DNA of 64,000 nucleotides from Nemophila menziesii (GCA_029959085.1 JARWIR010000003.1:31635505-31699504); one strand, 5' to 3'; shown: positions 46,861 to 59,416, counted from the stretch's first letter. Translations and numbers: made by a program. Notes: generated by a model not told the origin, from the sequence alone.

Positions 46861-47562
46861 CTCCACATCATTTACATATTGATTCTTAAATAATGATAGG
46901 GAAAAATCATGGAGCAAAACGCAAAAATCAGGACACCTCCATATTTTTATCAAAACCTCTATTATCTTTTACTTCAAAATATTTATTATTTTTACTATTT
47001 TGTTATATATATATATTTTTTTTTAATTATTTATATAATTATTTGTATTTACATATTATTATTTCATTCCTTAAGAGAATTTGTAAAAAATTAAATTTTC
47101 CAAACCATTATTATTTTAGTATTAATTGAATGGTATATTAATCGCGATGGCTAAATGAAAATATGTATTAAATCGATGATATGGTCGTTAGTAATAACTC
47201 GTTGTTTTTTCTAGTGAAAAATATCAAAAAATTGTAGAAAGTGAAATTTTTCTAGCTAATTGTAGAGAGGAAATCCAAATCATTATACTCCATATCTGGT
47301 TTTTGTTAAAATAAAGAGGTTTTATAAAGAATTTATATTGATAATCAACTCTCTATTCTAGTTTTTTGTTAGAATATGGAGGCAACTGGACTTAGCCTTA
47401 GGATTGTTATGAGGATTTTTAAACTTTTATTTATCAACTATCACAGTATATAAAAGATCCATTGTGATATGAACTAACCAACAAGAAAAGAGAAACTCAT
47501 TTATCAATATTTTTAATGGAGGATCTTCACCGTCGATGATGGAAGAAACTGCTCCACTTCTT
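46861..47562. other. Noncoding AT-rich stretch
   Basis: Nothing recognised. Confidence 0.4.
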
Positions 47563-47570
47563 CTCATAAG

Positions 47571-48048
47571 CTATGATGTAGATCTCCCCGCCTAGGCGCG
47601 TCTAGGCGCCGGCTAGGCGTCAACTCCACCCTCTGCCGCTTACGCCTAGTTAAAACTCTAGGCGTTTTTGCCTAGCGCCTTAGTCTCCGTGGAATTGGCG
47701 CCTAGCCCGTCTGAGCGCCGATTAATGGGGAAAAATGGCTGCCTAGGCGCCGATTAATGGAAAACATGCTCGCATAAGCCTTCTTGTTATTTTTCTTATT
47801 CTCGAGAATTCTTTAATTAATGTTATAACTCAATTTTTAGTATTATTATATTTACTACATAGTTGTTATATGTATTTTATGACTTAAATAGTTAAAATTG
47901 CTATAATTAATACATATATATTATTAATATACAAAATTACACAACACGATTCAAAACCGTATAATTCCGCCTAGTCCCCGTGTAATCCCGCCTAGGCGCT
48001 AGGCCCCAGTCGACCGCCTAGGCTGCAAAACCGAGATCTACAACATAG
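47571..48048. mobile_element. hAT-type MITE (CCTAGGCG family), 478 bp
   Basis: Terminal inverted repeats CTATGATGTAGATCTC and, as complement, CTATGTTGTAGATCTC; perfect 8-bp target duplication CTCATAAG at 47563-47570 and 48049-48056. GC-rich GCCTAGGCGC-type subterminal repeats surround an AT-rich centre. No ORF. Best-preserved member of the family in the window. Confidence 0.92.
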
Positions 48049-48449
48049 CTCATAAGTAAAAGAGTATTATAGCACCTGATGCTCACAATGAAAAATGAGG
48101 TATCTTGCTGTGAAAGAGAAACTAGGATTTTGGGTCAAGGTTATATCACTTTCACCATCCCTTCTGCTAGTGTCCCTGTTTTAGTAGGTTTCATGGCAAA
48201 AGAGATCTTTACTTCCTACTACTAGATAATTTCGAAGCAAGGTGCACCTCATAATCTATTTACACCTGGTTCGCTAGGGTTTCAATCTTTCTTCCCCAAT
48301 AAGGTTCCATGATGAATTTAAGGTCCATTTAAAAGGTTAATTCTCTTTGTTCGGGTTTTTTTTGTTGTAGATAGTCAATCAGTTTGCGTTGATTCTAGTG
48401 GTTATAATTAAAAAAACACTACTTTGACTCTATTGAAAAATCATCTCTT

Positions 48450-48495
48450 TATAAGGATTTTAGATATCATCTCTTTATAAGGATTTTAGATGTAT
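48450..48495. repeat. Short tandem duplication
   Basis: ATCATCTCTTTATAAGGAT is present twice in a row (about 48451 and 48468). Confidence 0.7.
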
Positions 48496-48539
48496 TGTCT
48501 AGAGTTACACAAGATTTGTGATACGAGAGTGAAAAAATG

Positions 48540-50050
48540 ATAAACTCCTAGTCTATATACTTAGAGAAAGACACAATTATACAAGTACTAAGCATGCAAG
48601 AACCTATGCCTAAAGATAAAAGTCAAATATTGAGTCCATATATCAAATAGATGGCATGAACAAAAGCAAAAAGATAAGAAATAGAAGACAAACATCACTT
48701 TTAGGGTGGCTTTCCTCTCGTAGGCTTAGTCCACCACCTAAGTTTTATGCATCCTTATATTTTCAAGCTCCTCCACTATATTTTCCTTGTGTCTACTAAA
48801 GGTGAGAGAGCAAACCTTTACAACCTCTTCAAAATCACCTCCCAAGGATAACCCCTAGTCTTATAACCAATACTAGTAAACAAGGTGGACAATCTCTACA
48901 CGATATACCACTTCACAAGCCCGTGTAGTGTTTCACTTGTGTATTATCACATAAGCATGAGTGAATGATCTTTACTCACTATTTACCACTTCATACTCTG
49001 TGAATCTTTCAAGCTTTGTGTTTACACCACATAAACACTAAACCAGTATCATCAAGTCTATGGAATCATACTTTTTTGCTAAACCAAGAGTAAACCTAAG
49101 TTTTATGATTAAGCCTATTATACCTACTCTATCCTCTGTACTCCTTAACGAGTAGATAATAATAGTTTTTGAGCTAAGAATAAAAAGCGGTATAGGTATA
49201 TGGACTATGGATTGTTTTAGGACTCTCTTTGAATATAACTTTGAGAAGCTTTCAAATTTTGTGTATAAAAGAGCCACTTTTTGAAGTCTTTAATGCCTCT
49301 ATTTATAGGCAAAATCTCCCCAACGGACCTACACACGTGTCAGCTTTTAGTTAGATGAAAATATTCTTATTGGATAACCGACCCCTACTGGTTGAATGAC
49401 CGATGTCGATACTTTACGATTCTTCTAACAACTATAAACAATAGTACACCAACGGATCTTATGTATCCTTTATATGTGTTATCTTTTCTTTCTTTGGCAC
49501 CAACCTTTATCTCTCTTGGGTATCCGCTTGGATTCAAATATTCAAATATGACAATAAAGAGGATCGCATACCTGATACATTTGCTCAGTTGTCCGGTCTT
49601 CGTCTTCCTTGGATTTCATCTAATGATATTAGGTTATCTTCCTTTTCTGCACTTTGGAGGTCCATTATTTTCTCTTTCTCAGCCATTATTCTCGAATGGC
49701 TTTAAGCACTCCGATATTATCATAGCTCCGGGGTCCAGGCATCTTCTCTTCTCAGCCTTCAATCTTGAATAGATTTAGGTTGTCCGGTCTTTTGACTCTT
49801 CGCAAGTTCAGAAATCAACTCTTCTTCTTTCATTTTTAGTTGGCCATATTAAGAATTCCGCTCTTCAGCTCCTCGGGGGTCTGATGATACGGTTTTTGCA
49901 TCCTCTATGTGCTCAATTGAATCTACAAGACTCATACACAGTCTTGAATTTTCTCTTGATATCAAGCATATGCCCAATTACAATATTTTGTCACAAGCAC
50001 ATCAATCAAAATATGGTCTTTATCCCAATATTTTTATAAATATCTCTTAC
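48540..50050 (-). mobile_element. Ty1/copia LTR, solo or truncated
   Basis: Read on the minus strand there is a U3-like region, then GCCTATAAATAGAGGC (about 49311-49296, a TATA box), then an R/U5 region with GAAGAGGTTGTAAAGGTTTGC and GTGGTGGACTAAGCCTACG. The latter matches the plus-strand LTR fragment at 24590-25350. No gag or pol follows on either side. The boundaries are approximate. Confidence 0.5.
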
Positions 50051-50650
50051 CCTCCATTGTAGTAGGGTATAACGTGAAGATCACGAAGGATATGAAGCAT
50101 GATAAAGTGAGTCGTAGAAGTGACATGTTATGCAAGTTTTTCAGTTGGGTTCATCTAATTCAGAAGCGATTCGATACTTATTTCCAACTATAAAATCAAG
50201 TTTATTTTTGCAAGTAATACATCCATGAGAATTGATATTTTTTCTAGGCAAGTAATTAAATTATATTTCAAAACCCCCTTACCAAAACAAGATAATTAGT
50301 ATGCATACCAATCCCTATAAATATAATTCAGAAGTAAACTAATCTATTTATATTTAAGAAAATCCACTTGTTCACTTGAGTACGCTTTCTAAAACTATCT
50401 CATGTACCAGCCTGTTGTACTTCATAAGCCACATTGGATTTCCACTAACTCTCTCAACTATCTCTCAGTTTATAAACTTTTATCTGAATCGTTGATACAA
50501 GCACACCAATAGTAACTCATCAGACTACATATTTTCTCCTCTTCAAGACGAATTCTAACTGTTGTAGTACTTTTTACCACCACTCAATTGATCTTTGAGA
50601 TAATTTTCTCATTTCTATCTTAGTATGTTTGTTAAGTGTCTTAATTTTTT

Positions 50651-51190
50651 TGTTAGAATTGTTGGGAAAATATCAGATTTTCCGTTCCAGAACTGTGCAA
50701 TGAGAAAAATGAAAAGACAAGAACAATAATATTTTTCGTGGTTCGCAAACAATGCCTACCTTATGAAGTAATTCAATATACTCGCGTGATTATATTTTGG
50801 TTTTTGTACGAAAATATCTGAAACCCTCTCACAATAGAAAGAACAAAGAACCTCACACTCACTCAATATTCTAATGACTATATGATCATTACATACTCAT
50901 AGTTAATAAGGTAGTCTATATGATTCTTCACTCTTAGATCTCGTGTGTCACTCTTCTTCTTCTTCTCTTCTTTTCATACATCACATGTATGGTGCTTATT
51001 TATAGATTTTTACAAATCAACAATCAATAAATTTAGTCATCTTGGAAGACTCCATCCATACCTTTTAAACTTTCAAAATTATTATTAATTCCAAATTATA
51101 TGGCTTCCAAAATTACCATTAGTTCTAAAACTATTTGATTTCTAATAAATTCTTTAGTCTTTTCATATACTGGTTGAAAGGATGTCAACA
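50651..51190 (-). mobile_element. Ty1/copia-type solo LTR, 540 bp
   Basis: On the minus strand it begins TGTTGACATCC and ends CAATTCTAACA. A TATA-like TCTATAAATAAGCACC lies near 51007-50992, and a typical copia U5 carries GCATTGTTTGCGAACCACG and a long T-rich tail. Flanks TTTTT (50646-50650) and TTTTG (51191-51195) allow a 5-bp duplication with one mismatch. No second LTR or internal region. Confidence 0.6.
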
Positions 51191-51221
51191 TTTTGTATTT
51201 TGATTTTCTGTAATTTGGTTT

Positions 51222-51345
51222 TAATACATATGAGAGTTAATTAGACTTAAAATTATTTTGACTCCAATAAGATTGGATCTCAAGACCTTTTGGTCTCTGC
51301 AGAATAGTATAACAATTAGACCAACTATCGATCTTGTTAAGTTTA
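51222..51345 (-). mobile_element. tRNA-derived SINE (copy 1)
   Basis: Minus-strand head GTTGGTCTAATTGTTATAC with a B-box-like GAGATCCAATC, body TCAAAATAATTTTAAGTC and end CTCATATGTATTAAAA. The same order is found at 56375-56486. Confidence 0.55.
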
Positions 51346-51475
51346 GTGTTTTCATGGTTTCGTTTGATTGAAAAATATGATTTAAATTCCAAAAAAACAT
51401 TAAAAAATATAATGCTATAAGTCTATAACTTAGAAAAATATTTGAAATACTAATTGTTATGAATTAATAAATAAA

Positions 51476-51889
51476 GAGTAAATGCCTCATTTACCCCCGA
51501 ACTATACACGTCTTGACAGATTGCCCCCGAAAGAAAAAAATGCGACTGGATGGTCCCTAAACTATGTTTTCGTGACTCGATGCCCCCTGTTAACGGAAAC
51601 CGTTAGTTGGTCACGTGCGCAAATTGTCATGACATTTTACCCCCTGTACTAAGTTTTTCGTGACATTTTAGTACAGGGGGTAAAATGTTAGAAAAAACTT
51701 AGTACATGGGATAAAATGTCACGACAATTTGCGCACGTGACCAACTAACGGCGAAAACTAACTATTTCCAGGAACAAGGGGTATCGAGTCACAAAAACAT
51801 AATTTAAGGACCATCCAGTCGCAAAAATTTCTTTGCAGGGTAATCTGTCATAACGTGTAAAGTTTAGGGGATAAACGATGTATCTATTC
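51476..51889. mobile_element. MULE foldback element, 414 bp
   Basis: Almost the whole element is one inverted repeat, centred near 51670. GCGACTGGATGGTCC, ACGTGCGCAAATTGTC and CATTTTACCCCCTGTACTAAG each have their complement in the other half. The ends GAGTAAATG.. resemble those of the 2.1-kb MULE at 42769-44855. A perfect 9-bp target duplication ATAAATAAA lies at 51467-51475 and 51890-51898. A transcript through it would form a roughly 200-bp hairpin. Confidence 0.92.
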
Positions 51890-51898
51890 ATAAATAAA

Positions 51899-52968
51899 TT
51901 ATCTGAGCTAACAATAATATTAGCTCACATTTTTTATCATATAATTAATTACATGAGTAACCGATATTCTTCAAATCAAACTGATTTTACGTGAGACGTG
52001 ATTTTAGTCGTTCTGGTAAATCATTTGAACAATGTCTTTGTCTCTTGTTAGTGGCATGAAGTTCCTAAAAGAAAATAATATATTTGATTTGAGAACTGGA
52101 AAAAGTTATGGAGAAGATCTCCATGTCAATAATGGTATGAGCCAGTGAGGCCACAACATCCAATCCATTTTAAATTTGTACTATATTAACAGAATAAACT
52201 TCCTATTATCACATGCAAACATGTGGGGTTAATTTAAAAAATAGAATTTGGTATGCTTTGTCAAGTGTATGGAAGCCATGTGAATTGCAGCTTCCTTTGC
52301 GAACTGCTCTGCTATGCCTCCTAATATTATTAGAAAGCCTACTCTAAATTTCTTACTCCGACAAAAAAGAAAGAAAGTCTTCACCGAAAATTTGCATATC
52401 GTCATAAATATAACATGATCATGGTGATTATGAAGAATATTATAAAGAGTGTTAGGAATTCATGTGCCACATGCAATACTGTGTACTGTAGGACCAATAA
52501 TCTTCTGGCCTACTAAAGAAATGTAAATAGAAAAAAAAAAGGTGAAAAATTAGTGGTTCTTATAATATGACCTTTTGATAAAAGATATTGGTTGATGGCC
52601 TTTTCATGATGACCAAAAGCTAATCTGATTGTTTTAGCTTTAAGCTTCTGATGTAAGTGAAAGGCCTTTTTAAGAAATATATTTTACGAATAGAAATTAG
52701 TTATTCTGGTAAAAATATTTTTATCAGTAAAAAATAATGTTGGGTGATTATTCATTTATTCCCATTTAAATAACTCAGCATATTATATAAATATTTTTTT
52801 ATCGATCTCACGCTTTCCCACTTTCTTTATTCCCTCTTTTAAAAGTGCTCTATTTTCATAAATTTAAAAAAAATCTTAATTAATTTATAATAAATAAATA
52901 AAATCAAGTTGATTAATACTCATGATATTTATATTTATTAAATGTAAAAACTGAAAATTTTGAATATG
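51899..52968. other. Noncoding stretch
   Basis: AT-rich; no gene or complete element recognised. Confidence 0.4.
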
Positions 52969-55900
52969 ATAAGCCTGATGTGGTCTCTAATTTTTAAGAA
53001 AATATCTAAACGAACTTCTATCTTGTAATTGTCATAAAATGACATTTTACATTAATACTTTTTAACAGCGTTAGCCTTTTATTTATTTTCTATCATTTGA
53101 CCATTAGATAAGGTCATGTGGCGCCACCTCAGTGTCACATCAATGACACATAATCATGACGTCATCACCATTACACAACACTATTCTTAATATTTTTCAT
53201 CAAAAATCACCTTGAAGACCGACCAAAAAATAAAAAATTCCCTTCACCCCGGCGTGGCCGCTCTCTTACAAAAAAAACCACCACCACTGGTCCATTCTCC
53301 ACATCAACAACCTGGCTTGGCCGCTCTCCTGCACTACAAAACCGATGCCACTCGTGATCCAGTCTCCACCATCATCAATCGGGCTTCGCAGCTCTCTAGC
53401 ACAAGAAATCTGGCCCCACTCGTGGTCCATTCTCCACTATCATCAACTGACTTGGCTACTCCATCAACAATCGAAGGACCAAATTAACGTAAAGAATTAG
53501 TTTATCATTGAACTCTAAAAAATTGAATTATTTTTAACCTAATCTCATCACTTTTACAAACACTAAAATTATTTAAGTATAATTACAGACATGATGTTTA
53601 TTACATATTTATATCAATTATAGAACGACCATTTTATGACTTGTTGAAGTCTTTTACCATATGAGAATTTATGCGTTGAGAATAGCGTATATGAGGAAGG
53701 GGTGTCGTGTAAGTTTTGTAAACAATTTGATGTTATTCTGTATTTTTTGAATTGTAGTGCAGTAAATATCCACTAGGGAGCAATTTGGTGTTATACTACA
53801 TTTTTAAATCATTGTGCTGTAAATATCCATTTGGGAGCAATTTGGTGTTATACTGCATTTTTTGAATTGTTGTGCGGTATATATCCATTTGCGGGTAATT
53901 TGGTGTTATACTGCATCTTTGAAATTGATGTGCAATAAATATCCATGTGGGGGCAATGTGGTGTTATACGATATTTTTTCAATTGTTTTGCAGTAAATAT
54001 CTATTTGGCTGGGAAGTGAGTAATTTGGTGTTATACTGCATTGTTTGAATTATTCTACATTAAATACCCGTTTGGGGAAACTGAGAATAGCGTATATGGG
54101 GAGTGAGCAATTTGGTGTTATATTGTATTTTTTGAATTGTTTTGCAGTAAATATCCATTTGGGCAACTGCTGGAGATGGAGGTGATGATAAATTTTTGAT
54201 AAACTTTCTTTGAAAAAACTCCAGTGATGGTGCATGCTAGCGTGGCGCTGACGTGGCGCCATGTGTCATTGACTAACGGTCAGCCGATAGAAAATGGAAA
54301 AAAGGGCTAACGGTGTCATAAAACATTATCATAAAGGGCATCTCGTCATATTTTGTAGATCGGGGTCCGTTCGTGTATTTTATGGAAGTTGACCGTTAGT
54401 CAACGCCACATCATTCCACTTTAGCACCACGTCACCATGTCGTCATCACCGTTGGTTTAAAAAAACAAAAAAGTTCATCAAACATAAAAAAAGCAACATC
54501 TCCTCCAGCATTTACCCCAAATGGTAATTTACTGCAAAGCAATTCAAAAAATACACTATAACACCAAATTGCCCAGTTGCCCAAAATGGATATTTACTGA
54601 ACAACAATTCAAAAAATGCAGTATAACACCAAATTGCTCACTTCCCATCCAAATGGATATTTACTGCACACCAATTCAAAAATGTAGAATAACACCAAAT
54701 TGCTCACCCAACAGTCATAGCAAATCATGGGACCCACAAAACTCACACGACATCCATATACGTTATTCTCAGCGCATAAATTCTCAAAATTGGTATAAAA
54801 ATATAATAAACATCATGACTGTAATTATACCGAAATCAAATAATTTTGAAAATTTGTAAAGTGACACAGAATAGCCATTTTTCATAGAAGATCTGGTGTT
54901 ACTCCACCTAAAAAGACAAAAATAAGTAAATGACTCTTTAACCAAGTCTAACTTAACCCCAGTGAAATCTGTATTATGTAACGATGAAATTTTGCAAATT
55001 GAATCTCCAATTTCCAATAGTCACGGCATCCCCTCCCATGACCATCTCCAGCAGTTGCGCCACACGCTAAGTGGATATTTACTGCAAACCAATTCAAAAA
55101 AGGCAGTAGTAGACCAAATCGCTCACTCCAACTGAAGGCTTCCGAAGTTCATAGTAATGGTCATTGTAGGATTAATATGAAAATAGAATAAATATAATAG
55201 AAGATTAAATTTTTCACTACAACAGAAGGCTTCCAACGTTCATAATAATGGCCATTGTAGGATTTGTAAATATATGATAAATATGCTTAAATCAGATAAT
55301 TCTGAAAACTTGTAAAAGTGATGAGATCAGGTTAAAAATAATTTAATTTTTTAACTTAATTTGAGTTCTTAGCCAAGCTGGTTAATGATGGTGGAGCATG
55401 GTTTCCGAGTGGCGGCGGTTTTCTTGTGCATGAGAGTGGATTGGTGTGGGAAGGTGAGCGTGAAGAGATTTTTTTTAACCTTAATTTAGGTTCTTCAGTT
55501 GTTGATGGCGTAGTCAAGTCGGTTGATGATGGTGGAGAATGGGCACGAGTGGCGCAGTATTTCTGGGCAGGTGGATGTGTGCAGGAGAGCGGCCGATGGT
55601 GGAGAATGAACCACGAGTGGCGGCGATATTCTTGTGCAGGTGGAAGCAGAATGGACCACGAGTGGCGGTGTTTTCTTGTGCAGGAGAGCGGCGAAAGAGG
55701 GGTTTTTTTATTTTTTTGGTTGGTCTTCACTTCAATTAGTGATTAAAAAATAAGAGTAAAGATGTGCAAATGATGATGATGTCACACTGACCTGGTGGTT
55801 ACGTGGCGCTGATGTGGCGCCATGTGGCGTTGACTATCCGTCAATAGACAGAATGTGGAAAAAAGGCTAATGGTGACACAAAATACTAACGTAAAGGGCC

Positions 55901-55972
55901 ATCTCGTGACATTTTGTAGATCAGGATCTGTTCGAGCATTTTCGTGAAAGATAAAGTGCCACGGGAGGTCTT
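52969..55972. mobile_element. 3-kb near-palindromic foldback, MULE-like
   Basis: The two halves are imperfect inverted copies over about 1.4 kb. Examples are GTGGCGCCACCTCAGTGTCACAT-type words at 53119 against the complement at 55784-55825, the Pro/Ser-rich frames at 53212-53487 (plus) and 55730-55356 (minus), and AGAATTTATGCG.TGAGAATA at 53662 against its complement near 54765-54785. The centre (about 54235-54460) is itself a facing pair of GACTAACGGTCA / TGACCGTTAGTC repeats. Outer ends belong to the same TIR family as 861-1085. No transposase. I could not fix a target duplication. Confidence 0.75.
53728..54165. repeat. Minisatellite, about 7-8 copies of a 55-60 bp unit
   Basis: The unit contains GCAATTTGGTGTTATACTGC, then TTTTTTGAATTGTT and GCAGTAAATATCCATTTGGG. 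Some copies carry an extra GAATAGCGTATATGGGGAGTG insert. Inverted copies appear at about 54525-54710 and 55073-55125, in the other half of the foldback. Confidence 0.85.
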
Positions 55973-56109
55973 TACCCATCTATATTTCTGTAGCGGTGTA
56001 TTTCTATTTAAGGAAATCCTTAACATAAATTAGGAAAAGCTCTGTACAATTAGTCATAGAATTTTGATTTGTGATTTAACATAATTTGAGAAATACGTGT
56101 AACATAGTA

Positions 56110-56356
56110 CTTCATCTGTTTCAAAATATTTGTCCACTTTATTTTCCACACATATTTAGGAATGCAATTATTACATTCCCTATTAAAAAATACCCTTCAT
56201 AAAATATTTTGATAAATTAAATGTATATTTGAAACATAAATTTTAAAATTTTAATAAAGGTAATAGTGGGACAAAAAGAAAAAAATATCTAGATATTCTA
56301 ACTAAACATATATTTTGAAACTATATTTTTAATAAGTGTACAAATATAAAACAAAG
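56110..56356. mobile_element. Stowaway-like MITE (copy 1), 247 bp
   Basis: CTTCATCTGTTTCAAAATAT..TTGTCCACTT at the left and AAGTGTACAAATATAAAACA at the right form inverted ends flanked by TA. The pattern resembles Tc1/mariner-type Stowaway MITEs. The second copy is at 56981-57236. Confidence 0.7.
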
Positions 56357-56374
56357 TATATTACCTTTTGTTAT

Positions 56375-56486
56375 ATTTTTTTTTAATACATATGAGAGCC
56401 ACTTTGGACTTGATATTATTTTGACTTCAAAGATTCGATCCCAGAAATTTTTGGTCTCTTTGTAGTAGTCTAACCACTAGACACAT
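56375..56486 (-). mobile_element. tRNA-derived SINE (copy 2)
   Basis: Minus strand: A-box-like GTCTAGTGGTTAGAC, then AGAGACCAAAAATTTC, B-box-like GGGATCGAATC, body TCAAAATAATATCAAGTCC, end CTCATATGTATT plus an A-rich tail. Same family as 51222-51345. Confidence 0.6.
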
Positions 56487-56545
56487 AATATTTTTAATAA
56501 TCAGGATGGAGGGTTTAAGTAATGTATTTTTTTCTATGTTATAAT

Positions 56546-56905
56546 CAGTGCTCTAAAATTCGGCCTAGGAGGCCGCCTAGGCGCTAGAAGGTAGTATAAC
56601 ATTCAGAAATGGCTCAGGCGGCTTCCAGGCGGTCCTAGAAGATCCTAGGCGGGTTTAGGCGGCGCCTAGGAGGACCCAGGCAACCGCCTATGCGGTCTGA
56701 AAGTTAAAAAAATAAAAAATAAATTATATTTTAACACAAAAAATTAAATAAATTTATAGTAAAAATTATATATACCTAAACAAATATTTAAATAATAATT
56801 AAAATCTCCTAGCAAGAAAATTTCTAGTCTCCGCTTAGGTGCCCGCCTAGTCCTCTAAGCACTCGAAGGTGGTCGATTGCCCGCGTAACGTCTTTTAAAA
56901 CACTG
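56546..56905. mobile_element. hAT-type MITE, 360 bp
   Basis: CAGTG..CACTG ends: left CAGTGCTCTAAAATTCGG, complement of right CAGTGTTTTAAAAGACG. Flanks GTTATAAT and GTTAATAA differ by one indel. GC-rich GGCCGCCTAGGCG words surround an AT-rich centre, the same composition as the CCTAGGCG family but with different termini. Confidence 0.75.
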
Positions 56906-56980
56906 GTTAATAATAGCCTTTTTGTCATTGAAGTGTTGGTTATTGCAAGATTATATACTTTTTACCACTACAAATGTTTA

Positions 56981-57236
56981 TTTCATCTACTCCACAAAAT
57001 TTGTCCACTTAGCTTTTCATATATATTAAAAAACATAATAATTACATTCACCATTACAAAAATACCCTTAATAAAGTATCTTGATATTTTGAATATGTAT
57101 TGGAAATATAAATTTTAATATTTCAATAAGGTTATAATAAGAAAGTATAGGAAAAAAATGTCTTAAAATACTAGGTGAACAATATATTTAAAACATTATT
57201 TTTAGTAAGTGTACAATTTCTATGGAACGAAAGAAT
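56981..57236. mobile_element. Stowaway-like MITE (copy 2), 256 bp
   Basis: TTTCATCTACTCCACAAAAT..TTGTCCACTT at the left and AAGTGTACAATTTCTATGGA at the right, flanked by TA. Internally similar to 56110-56356 (ATTACATTC..ATTA, AAATACCCTT). Confidence 0.7.
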
Positions 57237-57640
57237 TAATAAATAATAATCCTTGTCTTTTAATGTTTTTAAAATGGTTGGAGTACCACCAACAGAGTTG
57301 GAGTTGGGCATGGGTCGTCTAATTAGGAATTTTTTATACTTATTTTGTTGTTTTCATGCTCTCCTCCTTCTCTCATCCCTCTTTCTCTCTCTCTCTAAAA
57401 CCTTGATATCCCCAACAATGGAGTATTTGTGAGTCCCAATTTGTCGAGACTCTACATTTACCGTCTACTTTCCTTCCTACTTTTCCTTTTTGTTCTTGTC
57501 ATTCCCAATCCTCATCATTACCGGACTATTTTATTCCCCTTTTAGTATCCTTGTACTAGTTTTAATTCTATTTACACCTTATTTTATTCTACCGAAGTAC
57601 ACTCTTTAATCCTTACTTACGATTTGGTTTACTTTGTTCA

Positions 57641-57751
<111 letters not shown>

Positions 57752-57953
57752 ACTCAAAAACTTCTCTCTTATTTTCTTCTTTGATACGGTTTCAATCTCA
57801 AAACCCTCAATCTTCTATTTTCTCCGATAGATTCTTCGTCTATGAAATTTATAGAGCTCCATAGATTTCAAGGATCACGATGTTTATACCCACAAGAACC
57901 TTCTTCTTGCTAAGATCCTTTCTTAGAAAGAGATCACACCTCTCGCTGTAGAG

Positions 57954-59416
57954 ATGGCTGCCAACAGATCTTGGGGCCTTAAGGCTCATATGCATGCTAC
58001 GAGTACTGGCACTAACACCTTCTTCCTGGATTTTGATTTAAGAGATGATCTGCTCACCACTTGGCAGTTACGTCCTTGGTCTATCAATGGATTTATGCTT
58101 ATCCTTCATGCATGGCATCTAGAAATGTCCCTTGATGAGGCGGATTTCTCTAAAGCTACGTTGTGGTTATAATTTTTAAACCTTCCTCCAGCCTTCACTA
58201 CTCTGGATAATGCTCATACCATTAGCAAAAATATGGACTGTGTTCTTCTTGCTTATGACATGAAGGAGGTTAGTGATACGGTTAAAAATTTAAGTATTCG
58301 AGTTTTTTGAAAAACAACAACCCCCTTATTAGATCTTTCGAGATGAAAGACCTTCCCTCTTACCTTTGGTTATTAAAGTCCTCTATGAAAAACTGAGTAA
58401 ATTCTGCTTCTATTGTGGCTTCCTTGACCATATTTCCAGCGACTGTAAGATCTACAAGCTTGAGATGAAAATGGCAAGAGGTGCCCAAGTTAAACTCGTT
58501 TACGGTGATTGGATTAGTGTGCCTCCGGTTAAAGGTATAGGCAGGCAAGTTCATGTTGTTGCTGATCTCGAAAACCCCTCTCACCTTTTTAGTGACTTCG
58601 AAGATTCTTTTGGCCTTTCTAGAGATGCTTCTTTGAACCCTTTACGTATAACTGGTGGTCCCTCTTCTGATAAAGCTAATAAAATAGAGGATGGGAGGTG
58701 CTCTAACCAGTCAAGCAGAAATAGTGTCCTTATCTAGTCCGGTTATGGAAAGTGATAAAGTTTTGGTTGTGCTTCCTAATCCCCCTTCAGCTTAAAATCT
58801 GAAAAACGTGAATAACATGGTCAGTCATAGTCAAAGATCGAACAAATCTGGTCCCTCTAAGGCCTATTTCACTAAACCTCATATGAACCCTCATCACCAA
58901 ACTTCTCAGCCCAAGTCCAACTATAGGACCTTTGGGTCCAAAAGGAAATCATCAAATAAATAATGGCATGCTTGGCCAACTCCTCTCATCGGTCTAGGAC
59001 AACGTTTGGAAGAAGATGGTCTCTTCGTAATTGGTCCCGTAATAATTCTAATCAAGGTAAGACTCCATTACAATGGAATAAGTCAAAATCCCAACCCCCA
59101 AAAAACCCCTCCTCCTTCCAATACCAGATCTACTACTCCACCTCCCTCTCAACCTACTATTGTTCCAAATATTACTACTCTGACCCTCCCTCCATCCCCT
59201 ACCCCACATAGTCCTCATGATAATCCTATCCCTATGGTGGAATCACCTCCTAGCCCAGTTGTTGACCTTTCCAACACTTCCTCCCCTTCGGTTTCTCCCA
59301 GTACTTACCTTAACCCTGATACCCCAATCTCAGATCAACCTTCTTCATTTATGGAAATCCCTATTACTATGGAGTGTCTCGTAAATGAGGGGGAGGACCA
59401 AGTTCGAAGAAACTGA
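57954..59416 (+). pseudogene. LINE ORF1 (DUF4283 + CCHC knuckle), broken
   Basis: From ATG 57954 the frame gives a DUF4283-like nucleic-acid-binding domain, with FFLDFDLRDDLL, LRPWSINGFMLILHAW and SLDEADFSKATLWL, then a TAA at 58170. Further downstream a zinc knuckle is readable as FCFYCGFLDHISSDCKI (58398-58450). A Pro/Ser-rich C-terminal stretch (PPSPTPHSPHDNPIPM, about 59190-59240) lies in other frames. The family binds its own RNA and acts as a chaperone in retrotransposition. Several stops and at least two frameshifts. Confidence 0.75.

Noticed and set aside
46492..47129. Overlapping plus-strand ORFs of 60-119 codons
   Set aside because: Composition-driven, with no motif; the minus strand gives weak LINE-like blocks instead.
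49392..49772. 126-codon plus ORF with hydrophobic segments
   Set aside because: Lies antisense in the U3 region of a copia-type LTR; hydrophobicity follows from T-rich sequence.
53212..53487. 91-codon Pro/Ser-rich ORF, with a mirror ORF at 55356-55730
   Set aside because: Both are inverted copies inside the foldback and are made of short internal repeats; frames and residues are not conserved between the copies beyond the repeat words, so I treat them as noncoding.
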